Positions 1-5,830 are shown, counted from the first letter of the stretch. The stretch is 6,618 nt of DNA from Pseudooctadecabacter sp. (GCA_020628265.1 JAHDFG010000117.1:1-6618); one strand, 5' to 3'. The notes: generated by a model from the letters alone, not told the origin. Translations and numbers: made by a program.

Positions 1-1178
1 GTGCTGACCGGTCGCCCACGGACTTCTACCAGCTGGACCTTGAGATGTCGTTTGTCGAGCAGCAGGACGTGTTCGACACAATCCAGCCCGTTCTGACCGG
101 TATCTTTGAGGAATTCGGTGGTGGCCGCGTGGTCGATCAGGAGTGGCCGCAGATTTCCTACCGTGATGCGGCACTGTGGTACGGCACCGACAAGCCGGAC
201 CTGCGGAACCCCATCAAAATGCAAGTGGTCTCCGACCACTTCCGCGATTCCGGCTTTGCGATTTTCGCAAAGCTGCTGGAGCAGGACGGCACCGAAGTGC
301 GTGCGATCCCCGCGCCCACGGGCGGCAGCCGGAAGTTCTGTGATCGCATGAACGCCTTTGCTCAGAAAGAGGGCCTGCCCGGTATGGGCTATATCTTCTG
401 GCGCAAGCAAAGCCCTGACAGCATTGCGCAGGAACGGGGCATCACCGTGAAAGAGGTGAATGCGCTGATCAAATCCGGTGAGATTACACTGGGCGAAGAG
501 GCCGCAGGGCCACTGGCCAAGAACATCGGACCCGAGCGCACGGAAGCCATCCGTCAGCAATTGGGTCTGGGCGTGGGCGACGCGGCCTTCTTCTTGGGCG
601 GCAAGCCCAAGGCGTTTGAGGCCGTGGCCGGCAAGGCCCGTCAGGTCATCGGTGATGAGCTGGGCCTGACCGACACCAACCGCTTTGCCTTTGCGTGGAT
701 CGTGGATTTCCCGATCTACGAACGCGACGCCGAAACCGGCGAGATTGATTTCGAACACAACCCGTTCTCTATGCCGCAGGGCGGGATGAAAGCCTTGGAA
801 GGGAACCCCGAGGATGTGTTGGGTTATCAATACGATCTGGCCTGTAACGGCTATGAACTGGTGTCCGGCGCCATCCGGAACCACCGCCCCGAGATCATGT
901 TCAAGGCCTTCGAGATTGCGGGCTACGGCAAGGACGAGGTCGAGAAGCGCTTTGGCGGGATGGTCAACGCGTTCCAATATGGTGCACCGCCCCACGGTGG
1001 CTGTGCAGCGGGCATCGACCGGATCGTGATGCTGCTGGCGGATGCGACGAACATCCGCGAAGTCATCATGTTCCCGATGAACCAGCGGGCCGAAGACCTG
1101 ATGATGGGCGCACCCAGCGAGCCGATGAACGAGCAGCTGCGTGAGTTGCGCCTGCGGGTTTTGCCACCAGAGGACTGA
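1..1178 (+). CDS. aspS: Aspartyl-tRNA synthetase, 3' part (5' end outside the window)
   Basis: Class II aminoacyl-tRNA synthetase that charges tRNA with aspartate in the cytoplasm. The reading frame is open from base 3 and bases 1-2 finish a split codon, so the gene runs off the left edge. The ATG at 45 is internal. The visible 391 residues begin inside class II motif 2 (ADRSPTDFYQLDLEMSF). Next comes the bacterial GAD-type insertion domain (about 250-600), then the YGSDKPDLRN-like element (YGTDKPDLRN, nearer the start), the WIVDFPIYE strand near 695-720, and motif 3 (GGCAAGIDRIVMLL, about 996-1037) with its ATP-binding arginine in GIDR. The C-terminal APSEP...QLREL tail matches bacterial AspRS. 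Between GYIFW and GPLAKNI there are 35 residues where E. coli, from memory, has about 11. Whether the enzyme also charges tRNA-Asn cannot be judged, because the anticodon-binding domain is missing. Confidence 0.97.
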   Translation, partial: ADRSPTDFYQLDLEMSFVEQQDVFDTIQPVLTGIFEEFGGGRVVDQEWPQISYRDAALWYGTDKPDLRNPIKMQVVSDHFRDSGFAIFAKLLEQDGTEVRAIPAPTGGSRKFCDRMNAFAQKEGLPGMGYIFWRKQSPDSIAQERGITVKEVNALIKSGEITLGEEAAGPLAKNIGPERTEAIRQQLGLGVGDAAFFLGGKPKAFEAVAGKARQVIGDELGLTDTNRFAFAWIVDFPIYERDAETGEIDFEHNPFSMPQGGMKALEGNPEDVLGYQYDLACNGYELVSGAIRNHRPEIMFKAFEIAGYGKDEVEKRFGGMVNAFQYGAPPHGGCAAGIDRIVMLLADATNIREVIMFPMNQRAEDLMMGAPSEPMNEQLRELRLRVLPPED

Positions 1179-1197
1179 TTGTCCTGCGGGGCGGGGG

Positions 1198-1220
1198 ACC
1201 AAATTTAGATTAAATTTGGT
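1198..1220. repeat. Perfect AT-rich palindrome downstream of aspS
   Basis: A 10-bp arm ACCAAATTTA (1198-1207), a GAT loop, and the exact reverse complement TAAATTTGGT (1211-1220). It begins 20 bases after the aspS stop. An outer GGGCG (1189-1193) can pair with CGCCC (1222-1226) across an unequal internal loop, giving a longer hairpin. There is no T-run after it, so it is not a standard intrinsic terminator by itself. It could instead be a 3'-end stabilising stem or a protein-binding site. Confidence 0.7.
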
Positions 1221-1245
1221 GCGCCCGATTGGATGGGTTTGTGAC

Positions 1246-1273
1246 ATGGGCGGGGCGAGACCTCGCCCATTTT
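1246..1273 (+). terminator. Probable rho-independent terminator of aspS
   Basis: ATGGGCG (1246-1252) pairs with CGCCCAT (1264-1270). A competing inner stem is GGGCGAG (1253-1259) with CTCGCCC (1262-1268). The stem runs directly into TTTT (1270-1273). It lies 68 bases past the aspS stop and 70 bases before the DUF1800 start, so it should separate the two transcripts. The T-run is short, so termination may be incomplete. Confidence 0.65.
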
Positions 1274-1329
1274 CGTGTTGAGGGCTGTTTGGCCTTGTTC
1301 TGGCTGGCCCCATGCACACATGTTTTGTC

Positions 1330-1336
1330 AGGAGGT
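1330..1336 (+). promoter_or_regulatory. Ribosome binding site fixing the DUF1800 GTG start
   Basis: AGGAGGT is a near-perfect Shine-Dalgarno sequence six bases before GTG at 1343. It is the strongest such site in the window. It decides for the GTG over an in-frame TTG at 1229, which lies upstream of the terminator hairpin. I saw no convincing promoter between 1274 and 1330. Confidence 0.85.
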
Positions 1337-1342
1337 GGCGGT

Positions 1343-2722
1343 GTGACGTTTGATCCGACTTTGGCTGAAATCCGGTTTGGCAACGGGCTGTCACCCGTTG
1401 TCGCGGCACCGGTGTCGGTGGACGCTATGTTGTCGGCCTTGGAAGGACCGGACCGCTTTGGCGCGGCCTTTCCCATCCCCACCTATGCCGAGGTCTATCC
1501 GTCGCCGCTGGACATTCGGAATGCGTCCCGCGCGGTGAATCAGGCGCTGGAGAATGGCGGGCTGGAAGAGGCTGAAGCCGCGCGGGACGAGATGCGCGCT
1601 GCGGCGCGGGAGGCTGTCGGCACCTTCATTGCGCGGCAGATGGCGCGGGATGTGACGACGACAGATGCCTTCCGCGAACGGCTTGTGCGGTTTTGGGCGG
1701 ATCATTTTTCCGTCCGGCCTGTCTCCGGCGGCATCCGGCATCTGGTCTCGCCCCATATTGAGGCCTTCGTCAGGCCCTATGTCGCGGGATCTTTCGCAGA
1801 TTTGCTGGTGGCGGCAGCGACCAGCCCGATGATGATCTATTTTCTGGATCAGCACCAATCCATGGGCCCCAACAGTCAGGCGGCGCAGCGACGTGATCGC
1901 GGGTTGAACGAGAATCTGGCCCGTGAGCTGTTGGAACTGCACACCTTGGGCGTCGGTGGGGATTACCGCCAGACGGACGTGCGCGAGTTGGCGGAGCTGC
2001 TGACCGGTCTGACCGCCAATGCGCAACGGGGCACCCAGTTCCGGCGGCAGCAGGCGGAACCGGGTGCCGAGACCGTTCTGGGTGTGACCTATGGCGGGGA
2101 TGAAGAGTCGATTGACCACATCATCGCTGTCCTGCGCGATCTGGCGGTGCATCCCGATACGGCGCGGCATCTGGCGACCAAGCTTTATGTGCATTTTGTC
2201 GGGCCGGATGTGGCGGAGGATGTGGTGGCGCGGATGGCAGCAGCCTATCTGGCAACCGATGGGAGCCTGATGGCGCTTTATGACGGATTGCTGGGGTCTG
2301 ATGAAGCGTGGGATCCGCAGCTGCATAAGGTCAAACAACCTTATGATTTTATTGCCTCGTCCATGCGGGCTTTGGCCCCGCCGACCGAGGATATTCTGGC
2401 GGCCACCCTGCAGGATGTGCGGCGGTTGGTGCAGCGACCCTTGGCGGTGATGGGGCAGACGTGGCAATCGCCGCTGGGGCCAGACGGGTGGCCCGAGGAG
2501 GCAGAGGACTGGATCACGCCGCAAGGTATGGCGGGGCGGATCACATGGGCGATGCAGGCCCCCAAGGAGATCATCCACCGTTTGCCGGACCCGCGCGAAT
2601 TTGTAGGCCACGCGCTGGGCGACCGCGCGCCGGATGCGGTGGTCTTTGCGGCCGGTGCCGCGGAGACGATTTCAGACGGGATCGGCGTGGTTCTGGCCTC
2701 TGCCGCGTTTCAAAGGAGATGA
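1343..2722 (+). CDS. DUF1800 family protein
   Basis: 459 residues from the GTG at 1343, which gives the usual N-terminus (M)TFDPTLAEIRFGxGLSP. The family is widespread and, as far as I know, has no assigned reaction. Family-type blocks are visible: RERLVRFWADHFSV (111-124), NENLARELLELHTLG (189-203), YRQTDVRELAELLTGLT (208-224), KLYVHFVG (280-287), KVKQPYDFIASSMRAL (329-344), GPDGWP near 379-384 followed by W390-I391, and a C-terminal LASAAFQRR. The protein is mostly helical, with no signal peptide or membrane segment at the chosen start. It is followed at once by the DUF1501 gene: the TGA at 2720-2722 lies two bases before the next ATG, so the two are very probably co-translated. This pairing is common across bacteria. 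The family call is strong; the function is unknown. Confidence 0.92.
   Translation: MTFDPTLAEIRFGNGLSPVVAAPVSVDAMLSALEGPDRFGAAFPIPTYAEVYPSPLDIRNASRAVNQALENGGLEEAEAARDEMRAAAREAVGTFIARQMARDVTTTDAFRERLVRFWADHFSVRPVSGGIRHLVSPHIEAFVRPYVAGSFADLLVAAATSPMMIYFLDQHQSMGPNSQAAQRRDRGLNENLARELLELHTLGVGGDYRQTDVRELAELLTGLTANAQRGTQFRRQQAEPGAETVLGVTYGGDEESIDHIIAVLRDLAVHPDTARHLATKLYVHFVGPDVAEDVVARMAAAYLATDGSLMALYDGLLGSDEAWDPQLHKVKQPYDFIASSMRALAPPTEDILAATLQDVRRLVQRPLAVMGQTWQSPLGPDGWPEEAEDWITPQGMAGRITWAMQAPKEIIHRLPDPREFVGHALGDRAPDAVVFAAGAAETISDGIGVVLASAAFQRR
2713..2718 (+). promoter_or_regulatory. Ribosome binding site of the DUF1501 gene, inside the end of DUF1800
   Basis: AAGGAG overlaps the last codons of the upstream gene and lies six bases before ATG at 2725. 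An in-frame ATG at 2719 would touch this site directly, so 2725 is the better start and also places the twin arginines at residues 3-4. Confidence 0.8.
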
Positions 2723-2724
2723 CG

Positions 2725-3942
2725 ATGGAACGCAGGTCCTTTCTGAAAAACGGGTTGATGTTGGGCTGTTCGGCAGCGGCGGCGCCCTTGGTCACGCCGG
2801 TGGCCATGGCGGCGGCTCCGTGGGACACGCGGCTGGTGGTCATTATCTTGCGCGGGGCCATGGACGGGTTGGACGTGATCCAGCCCTATGGCGATCGCGA
2901 CATGGCGGCGTTGCGCCCGAATTTGCCGGTGGGTGAGGCGGGGCAGGCGCTTGATCTGGATGGATTTTACGCGTTGCACCCGCATTTTGCGGCGCTGAAG
3001 CCGCTATATGACGCGGGCGAATTCGGGGCGGTTCATGCAGTCAGCACACCTTATCGTGACAAACGCAGCCATTTTGACGGGCAAGACATTCTGGAGGCGG
3101 GCCTGCCGGATTTGACCGGCGGGGGGCTGCGGGATGGCTGGCTGAACCGGATGCTGCAAGTGATGCCGGGGCTTGAGGCGGACGTTGCTTACGCCATCGG
3201 GCGGGAGCAGATGCTGGTGCTGACGGGCGATGCGCCGGCGCAGCGGTGGTCGCCCGATGCAAACCTCAACATCTCGCCCAATGCGCGGGCGCTGCTGAAC
3301 GTGGTGCATCATGACGATCCGCTGTTCCGTGATGCCTCGGCCGAGGCGATTGAAATTGCGGAGCAGATCGCCATGGGTGAGGCCGAGGCCGAAGAGACGG
3401 CGGATATGATGGCGGCCAGCCCAATGATGGAGGCTGTGCGGTCAAACGGGGAACATGTGCGGATTGCCGAATTTGCGGCAACGCGGCTCAGGGCGGACAC
3501 GCGGATTGCGTCGTTTTCGATCAACGGGTGGGATACGCACGCGCGGCAGGCCAATGCGATGCGCCGTGCGGCGGGCGCGTTGACGGATACGATTTTGACG
3601 CTGAAGGCGGGGCTTGGGCCAGTGTGGGAGAAAACCGCGATCCTGTGCATGACCGAGTTCGGGCGCACGGCGCGCGAGAATGGCAGCACGGGCACGGATC
3701 ATGGCACGGGCGGTGCGCTGCTTTATGCGGGTGGTGCGCTACGCGGTGGTCAGGTTAAGGGCAGCTGGCCAGGGCTGGGTGATGCGGACCTGTACGACGG
3801 CCGCGATCTGATGCCGACGCGGGATGTGCGTGCCTATGCGGCGTGGGTGATGCGCGGCGTGACGGGGCTGGATGCCACGACGCTGGAACAGGCGGTATTT
3901 CCTGGCCTCGACATGGGGTCGGACCCGAGTATCCTGTTGTAG
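2725..3942 (+). CDS. DUF1501 family protein, Tat-exported
   Basis: 405 residues. The N-terminus ERRSFLK is a textbook twin-arginine motif. An alanine-rich hydrophobic stretch follows, with a likely signal peptidase I site after A27-M28-A29, so the mature protein should be folded before export and lie in the periplasm. The family belongs to the alkaline phosphatase/sulfatase-like superfamily. Conserved blocks are RGAMDGLD (43-50), SHFDGQD (115-121), GWDTH (268-272), EFGRT (311-315) and TDHGTGG (324-330). D270, H272, E311, D325 and H326 are the residues most likely to bind metal (inference). The C-terminal LMPTRDVRAYAAWVM (362-376) is also family-like. The substrate is unknown. The gene forms a tight pair with DUF1800 and ends nine bases from the convergent pilin-like gene. 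C15 in LMLGC loosely resembles a lipobox, but the hydrophobic run before it is too short to favour a lipoprotein. Confidence 0.95.
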   Translation: MERRSFLKNGLMLGCSAAAAPLVTPVAMAAAPWDTRLVVIILRGAMDGLDVIQPYGDRDMAALRPNLPVGEAGQALDLDGFYALHPHFAALKPLYDAGEFGAVHAVSTPYRDKRSHFDGQDILEAGLPDLTGGGLRDGWLNRMLQVMPGLEADVAYAIGREQMLVLTGDAPAQRWSPDANLNISPNARALLNVVHHDDPLFRDASAEAIEIAEQIAMGEAEAEETADMMAASPMMEAVRSNGEHVRIAEFAATRLRADTRIASFSINGWDTHARQANAMRRAAGALTDTILTLKAGLGPVWEKTAILCMTEFGRTARENGSTGTDHGTGGALLYAGGALRGGQVKGSWPGLGDADLYDGRDLMPTRDVRAYAAWVMRGVTGLDATTLEQAVFPGLDMGSDPSILL

Positions 3943-3951
3943 GCGGCCGGA

Positions 3952-4140
3952 TTAAACGCCTGTGTTGGGCTCGAGCGCGTGGATGACACCAGAGGTGTCG
4001 TCGGCCAGTTCCTGAGAGGTTGTGCCGACGGAGGCCATAACAGCGGCCCCCAGCAGGACAAGCCCAGCGGTCAGCACCATCCAGTCGATGGTTGTGTTGC
4101 CGTCTTCCTCGGTCCAGAACTTCTTAACAAAGCGTTCCAT
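3952..4140 (-). CDS. Flp-type pilin-like small membrane protein
   Basis: 62 residues, starting at ATG 4140 with AAAGGA (4148-4153) seven bases upstream. A charged leader (MERFVKKFWTEEDG) is followed by NTTIDWMVLTAG and a single hydrophobic segment (about 21-38), then a polar tail. This is the layout of Flp/Fap type IVb prepilins: a TadV-like peptidase would cut after G14. The canonical +5/+6 pair of mature Flp, Glu-Tyr, is Asp19-Trp20 here, as in a DW-VLTA subgroup I recall from Rhodobacteraceae. No tad/cpa assembly genes are near, so it is an orphan in this window. It may be a minor pilin, a pseudopilin, or a small inner-membrane protein unrelated to pili. The family call is fairly firm; the role is not. 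Confidence 0.78.
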   Translation of the reverse strand: MERFVKKFWTEEDGNTTIDWMVLTAGLVLLGAAVMASVGTTSQELADDTSGVIHALEPNTGV

Positions 4141-4163
4141 GGGGATATCCTTTTGGTCGGGGT

Positions 4164-4181
4164 CCTATCCGTAGGGATAGG
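4164..4181. repeat. Inverted repeat between the pilin-like and GNAT genes
   Basis: CCTATCC (4164-4170) and GGATAGG (4175-4181) flank a four-base GTAG spacer. It lies 23 bases upstream of the pilin-like start and 68 bases upstream of the GNAT start, in the divergent gap 4141-4249. It could be a 5'-leader hairpin of the pilin-like mRNA or an operator. I found no convincing -35/-10 pair in this gap on either strand. Confidence 0.55.
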
Positions 4182-4237
4182 TTGGCGGTGAAATGAGGCG
4201 GATTTCTGCCGAACCTGAGGCGCGGTGCGGGGCATTT

Positions 4238-4242
4238 GAGGG
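4238..4242 (+). promoter_or_regulatory. Ribosome binding site selecting the GNAT start at 4250
   Basis: GAGGG lies seven bases before ATG 4250. An upstream in-frame ATG at 4193 lacks a comparable site and would add a 19-residue extension that does not look like a family N-terminus, so 4250 is preferred. Confidence 0.65.
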
Positions 4243-4249
4243 TATTGTA

Positions 4250-4963
4250 ATGGAAATTGGTAAACGACCCGTTGGGCCGAAGGTGCAGTTTGACGGGGCG
4301 ACCTGGCCTGAGGGTCAGGACCTTGTGGGGCACTATGTGCGGCTGGAACGCGTCGATGCCACACGCCATGCGGACGCTTTGTGGCCCCATCTGAGCGCGG
4401 CACCCGAGGTGTGGGATTACCTGTTTGTCCCCCCGCCCGCAGATGCAGCGGGCTTGCGCGATATCATGGCGGCGGATGCTGCCAAGCCTGACTGGCTGGG
4501 CTACGCAATTGTGCTGCCGGACGGGGATGTGGTTGGATACGCCTATTACCTCAACATCGTGCCAGTGATGGGGTCGATCGAGGTCGGCAACATCAACTTC
4601 AGCCCCGCGCTGCAACGCACGCCAGCGGCCACGGAGGCGATGTATCTGATGATGCGAGAGGCCTTTGCGCTGGGCTACCGGCGATACGAGTGGAAGTGCA
4701 ATGCGCTGAACATGCCGTCGCGACGGGCTGCGCAACGCCTTGGCTTTTCGTGGGAGGGGATTTTCAGGCAGCATATGATCGTGAAGGGCCGCAACCGCGA
4801 TACCGCGTGGCTGGCGATGACGGATGCGGATTGGCCGGCCCTGAAGACGGCGTTCGAGACATGGCTGGCACCACAGAACTTCGACGACGAAGGCCGCCAA
4901 CGCCTGCGCCTGTCCGAGCTGACAGGGCCGGTGCGGGTCGCGAGCGATCCGGCGCAGGTCTAG
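4250..4963 (+). CDS. GNAT family N-acetyltransferase (RimJ/RimL-like)
   Basis: 237 residues; a probable cytoplasmic acetyl-CoA-dependent acyltransferase of the Acetyltransf_3 type. The N-terminal VGHYVRLERVD (25-36) is the first strand. Residues 110-135 (IEVGNINFSPALQRTPAATEAM, split here as IEVGNINFSPAL and QRTPAATEAM) form motif A: the acetyl-CoA pyrophosphate loop reads QRTPAA, with Pro125 where the textbook Q/RxxGxG/A has glycine. That is normal for this subgroup as I remember it. Motif B follows as EWKCNALNMPSRRAAQRLGF (147-166) and EGIFRQHMIVKGRNRDT (169-185). The substrate cannot be told from sequence: it could be a protein N-terminus, an amino acid or a small amine. The gene stands alone on its strand and shares its last four bases (CTAG) with the stop of the convergent response regulator. 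Confidence 0.92.
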   Translation: MEIGKRPVGPKVQFDGATWPEGQDLVGHYVRLERVDATRHADALWPHLSAAPEVWDYLFVPPPADAAGLRDIMAADAAKPDWLGYAIVLPDGDVVGYAYYLNIVPVMGSIEVGNINFSPALQRTPAATEAMYLMMREAFALGYRRYEWKCNALNMPSRRAAQRLGFSWEGIFRQHMIVKGRNRDTAWLAMTDADWPALKTAFETWLAPQNFDDEGRQRLRLSELTGPVRVASDPAQV

Positions 4964-5676
4964 ATTTGTGCGGTCCGTGAGATGCGGTCCTGCACCATGG
5001 CCGCGACGCGGGCGACCTGACCTTGCAGCGCTGTGCCCTTGGCCTGCAGATCGGCAAGGGCGGCCATTTCGGCCTCAAGCCCTGTGTCGTCGACACTGCG
5101 GGCCAGGCCACTGAGGAACTGGGTCACATAGCGGATCGAGTGTTGGTCGGAAGGATCCTCGAGCGCGATTGCGGCGGCGGCCAGATCATCGCGCAGGGCC
5201 ACCTCGTCCGGGACGATGGTGTCATCCGACATCACACGCAGGCCCTTGGGCTGACGGTCCTGCGGCAGGTGTTCGAGGATTTTGGACTGGAAGTAGCCGA
5301 TGCTTGAGATCGGTTTGCCCAGAAAGCCGTCGGCCCCTGCCTTCATCGCGAGGGTCTGGCCGTCAGGATCACCGGAGGTGCCCAAGAGCACATCGACACG
5401 CGGTGAGGCGGAGGCAAGGCTGCGGATCAGGTCCACGCCAGAGCCGTCGGGCAGGCCGATGTCGACAATCACGACCGAAGGGCGGTAGACCGCCAGATGC
5501 TTTTGCGCGTTGTGCAGGCTGTCGGCCCGTCTGATCCGCGCGCCGGATCGCAAACATAGAAGCCGCATCGCCTCGGACGCGAAACGGCTGTCTTCGACCA
5601 CCAGAACCGTGAGCCCCAGCAGTGGCCTGTTTGTGGTCGGTGGTCGGGTCATCATGAAGTCGTCGAGGCTTTCCAT
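4960..5676 (-). CDS. Response regulator: receiver domain plus C-terminal helical (Hpt-like?) region
   Basis: 238 residues. The receiver domain (about 21-135) has every key residue: acidic pair E28-D29 in VLVVEDS, phospho-acceptor D72 in VVIVDIGLPDGSG, T100 in LLGTSG, and K121 in FLGKP. It should accept phosphate from a histidine kinase or phosphotransfer protein; none is encoded here. The remaining ~100 residues hold no DNA-binding helix-turn-helix, GGDEF, EAL or kinase signature. They are predicted mostly helical. TQFLSGLARSVDDTGL (185-200) resembles the Hpt consensus around the phospho-histidine (AHxLKGxAxxxGaxxL), with Gln186 in the histidine position and Ser189 for Lys. M1 at 5676 is preferred over M8/M9 because GGGGGAA (5681-5687) lies four bases upstream, while M8/M9 have no such site. 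Output is probably by protein contact rather than DNA binding (inference). Confidence 0.93.
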   Translation of the reverse strand: MESLDDFMMTRPPTTNRPLLGLTVLVVEDSRFASEAMRLLCLRSGARIRRADSLHNAQKHLAVYRPSVVIVDIGLPDGSGVDLIRSLASASPRVDVLLGTSGDPDGQTLAMKAGADGFLGKPISSIGYFQSKILEHLPQDRQPKGLRVMSDDTIVPDEVALRDDLAAAAIALEDPSDQHSIRYVTQFLSGLARSVDDTGLEAEMAALADLQAKGTALQGQVARVAAMVQDRISRTAQI

Positions 5677-5704
5677 CGTCTTCCCCCATCAGAGTGGCTG
5701 CTGC

Positions 5705-5732
5705 GACTCACTAGACCCGATTGTAGTGAATC
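5705..5732. repeat. Imperfect inverted repeat between the regulator and mce
   Basis: GACTCACTA (5705-5713) and TAGTGAATC (5724-5732) match in 8 of 9 positions as an inverted repeat with a 10-base spacer. It spans the putative -10 of the regulator and overlaps the CtrA-like box, so it could be an operator, possibly autoregulatory. This is sequence-only evidence. Confidence 0.45.
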
Positions 5733-5741
5733 TAAGGTTAA
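5720..5741 (-). promoter_or_regulatory. Putative promoter of the response regulator with a CtrA-like box
   Basis: Read on the - strand, TTAA-N7-TTCAC (5741-5726) differs by one base from the CtrA consensus TTAA-N7-TTAAC. It is followed directly by TACAAT (5725-5720), which matches the -10 consensus TATAAT in 5 of 6 bases. No good -35 lies 16-18 bases upstream, which would fit an activator-dependent promoter. A start site near 5713 would leave a leader of about 37 bases. Because the box sits between -35 and -10 rather than over -35, CtrA binding could equally repress. Confidence 0.4.
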
Positions 5742-5770
5742 TGACGCAGCGACCTGCGACAGGGTGGACG

Positions 5771-5799
5771 TTGCGCGCGGGAAAACCTTGGCGGATAAA
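5771..5799 (+). promoter_or_regulatory. Weak sigma-70-like promoter for mce
   Basis: TTGCGC (5771-5776), a 17-base spacer, and GATAAA (5794-5799) match the -35 and -10 consensus in 3 of 6 and 4 of 6 positions. The spacing is ideal, and the implied start near 5806 gives a leader of about 25 bases. This is the best candidate in the gap, but it is weak. Confidence 0.3.
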
Positions 5800-5830
5800 G
5801 CGGGCAGGAGATTTATGAAGGGACCTCAAG

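Noticed and set aside
1229..1342. N-terminal extension of the DUF1800 protein from an in-frame TTG, giving a hydrophobic, signal-peptide-like stretch
   Set aside because: The TTG lies upstream of and reads through the probable aspS terminator, it has no ribosome binding site, and the GTG at 1343 has an excellent one and a family-like N-terminus. It is worth recalling only because it would give the protein an export signal.
1391..2611. A 406-codon open frame on the - strand, antisense to the DUF1800 gene
   Set aside because: Its translation is rich in Arg, His, Pro and Gln, with no recognisable domain, as expected for a mirror frame of a GC-rich gene. The + strand protein has clear family motifs.
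2461..2724. Upstream in-frame extension of the DUF1501 gene
   Set aside because: It overlaps DUF1800 coding sequence in another frame and would bury the Tat motif inside the protein.
2764..2769. Lipobox-like LGC in the DUF1501 signal region
   Set aside because: The residue at -2 is Leu rather than Ala or Ser, and too few hydrophobic residues precede the cysteine. The AMA cleavage site further on explains the signal better.
3941..3961. AGGCG...CGCCT inverted repeat between the DUF1501 and pilin-like genes as a bidirectional terminator
   Set aside because: Only a 5-bp stem with an 11-base loop and no T-run on either strand; likely chance.
4193..4249. Earlier ATG for the acetyltransferase
   Set aside because: No ribosome binding site, and the added 19 residues do not resemble the family's N-terminus. 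ATG 4250 has GAGGG at a good distance.
4124..4900. A 258-codon open frame on the - strand, antisense to the acetyltransferase
   Set aside because: Low-complexity Arg/His/Pro-rich product with no domain. It also overlaps the pilin-like gene start and is explained by codon bias of the + strand gene.
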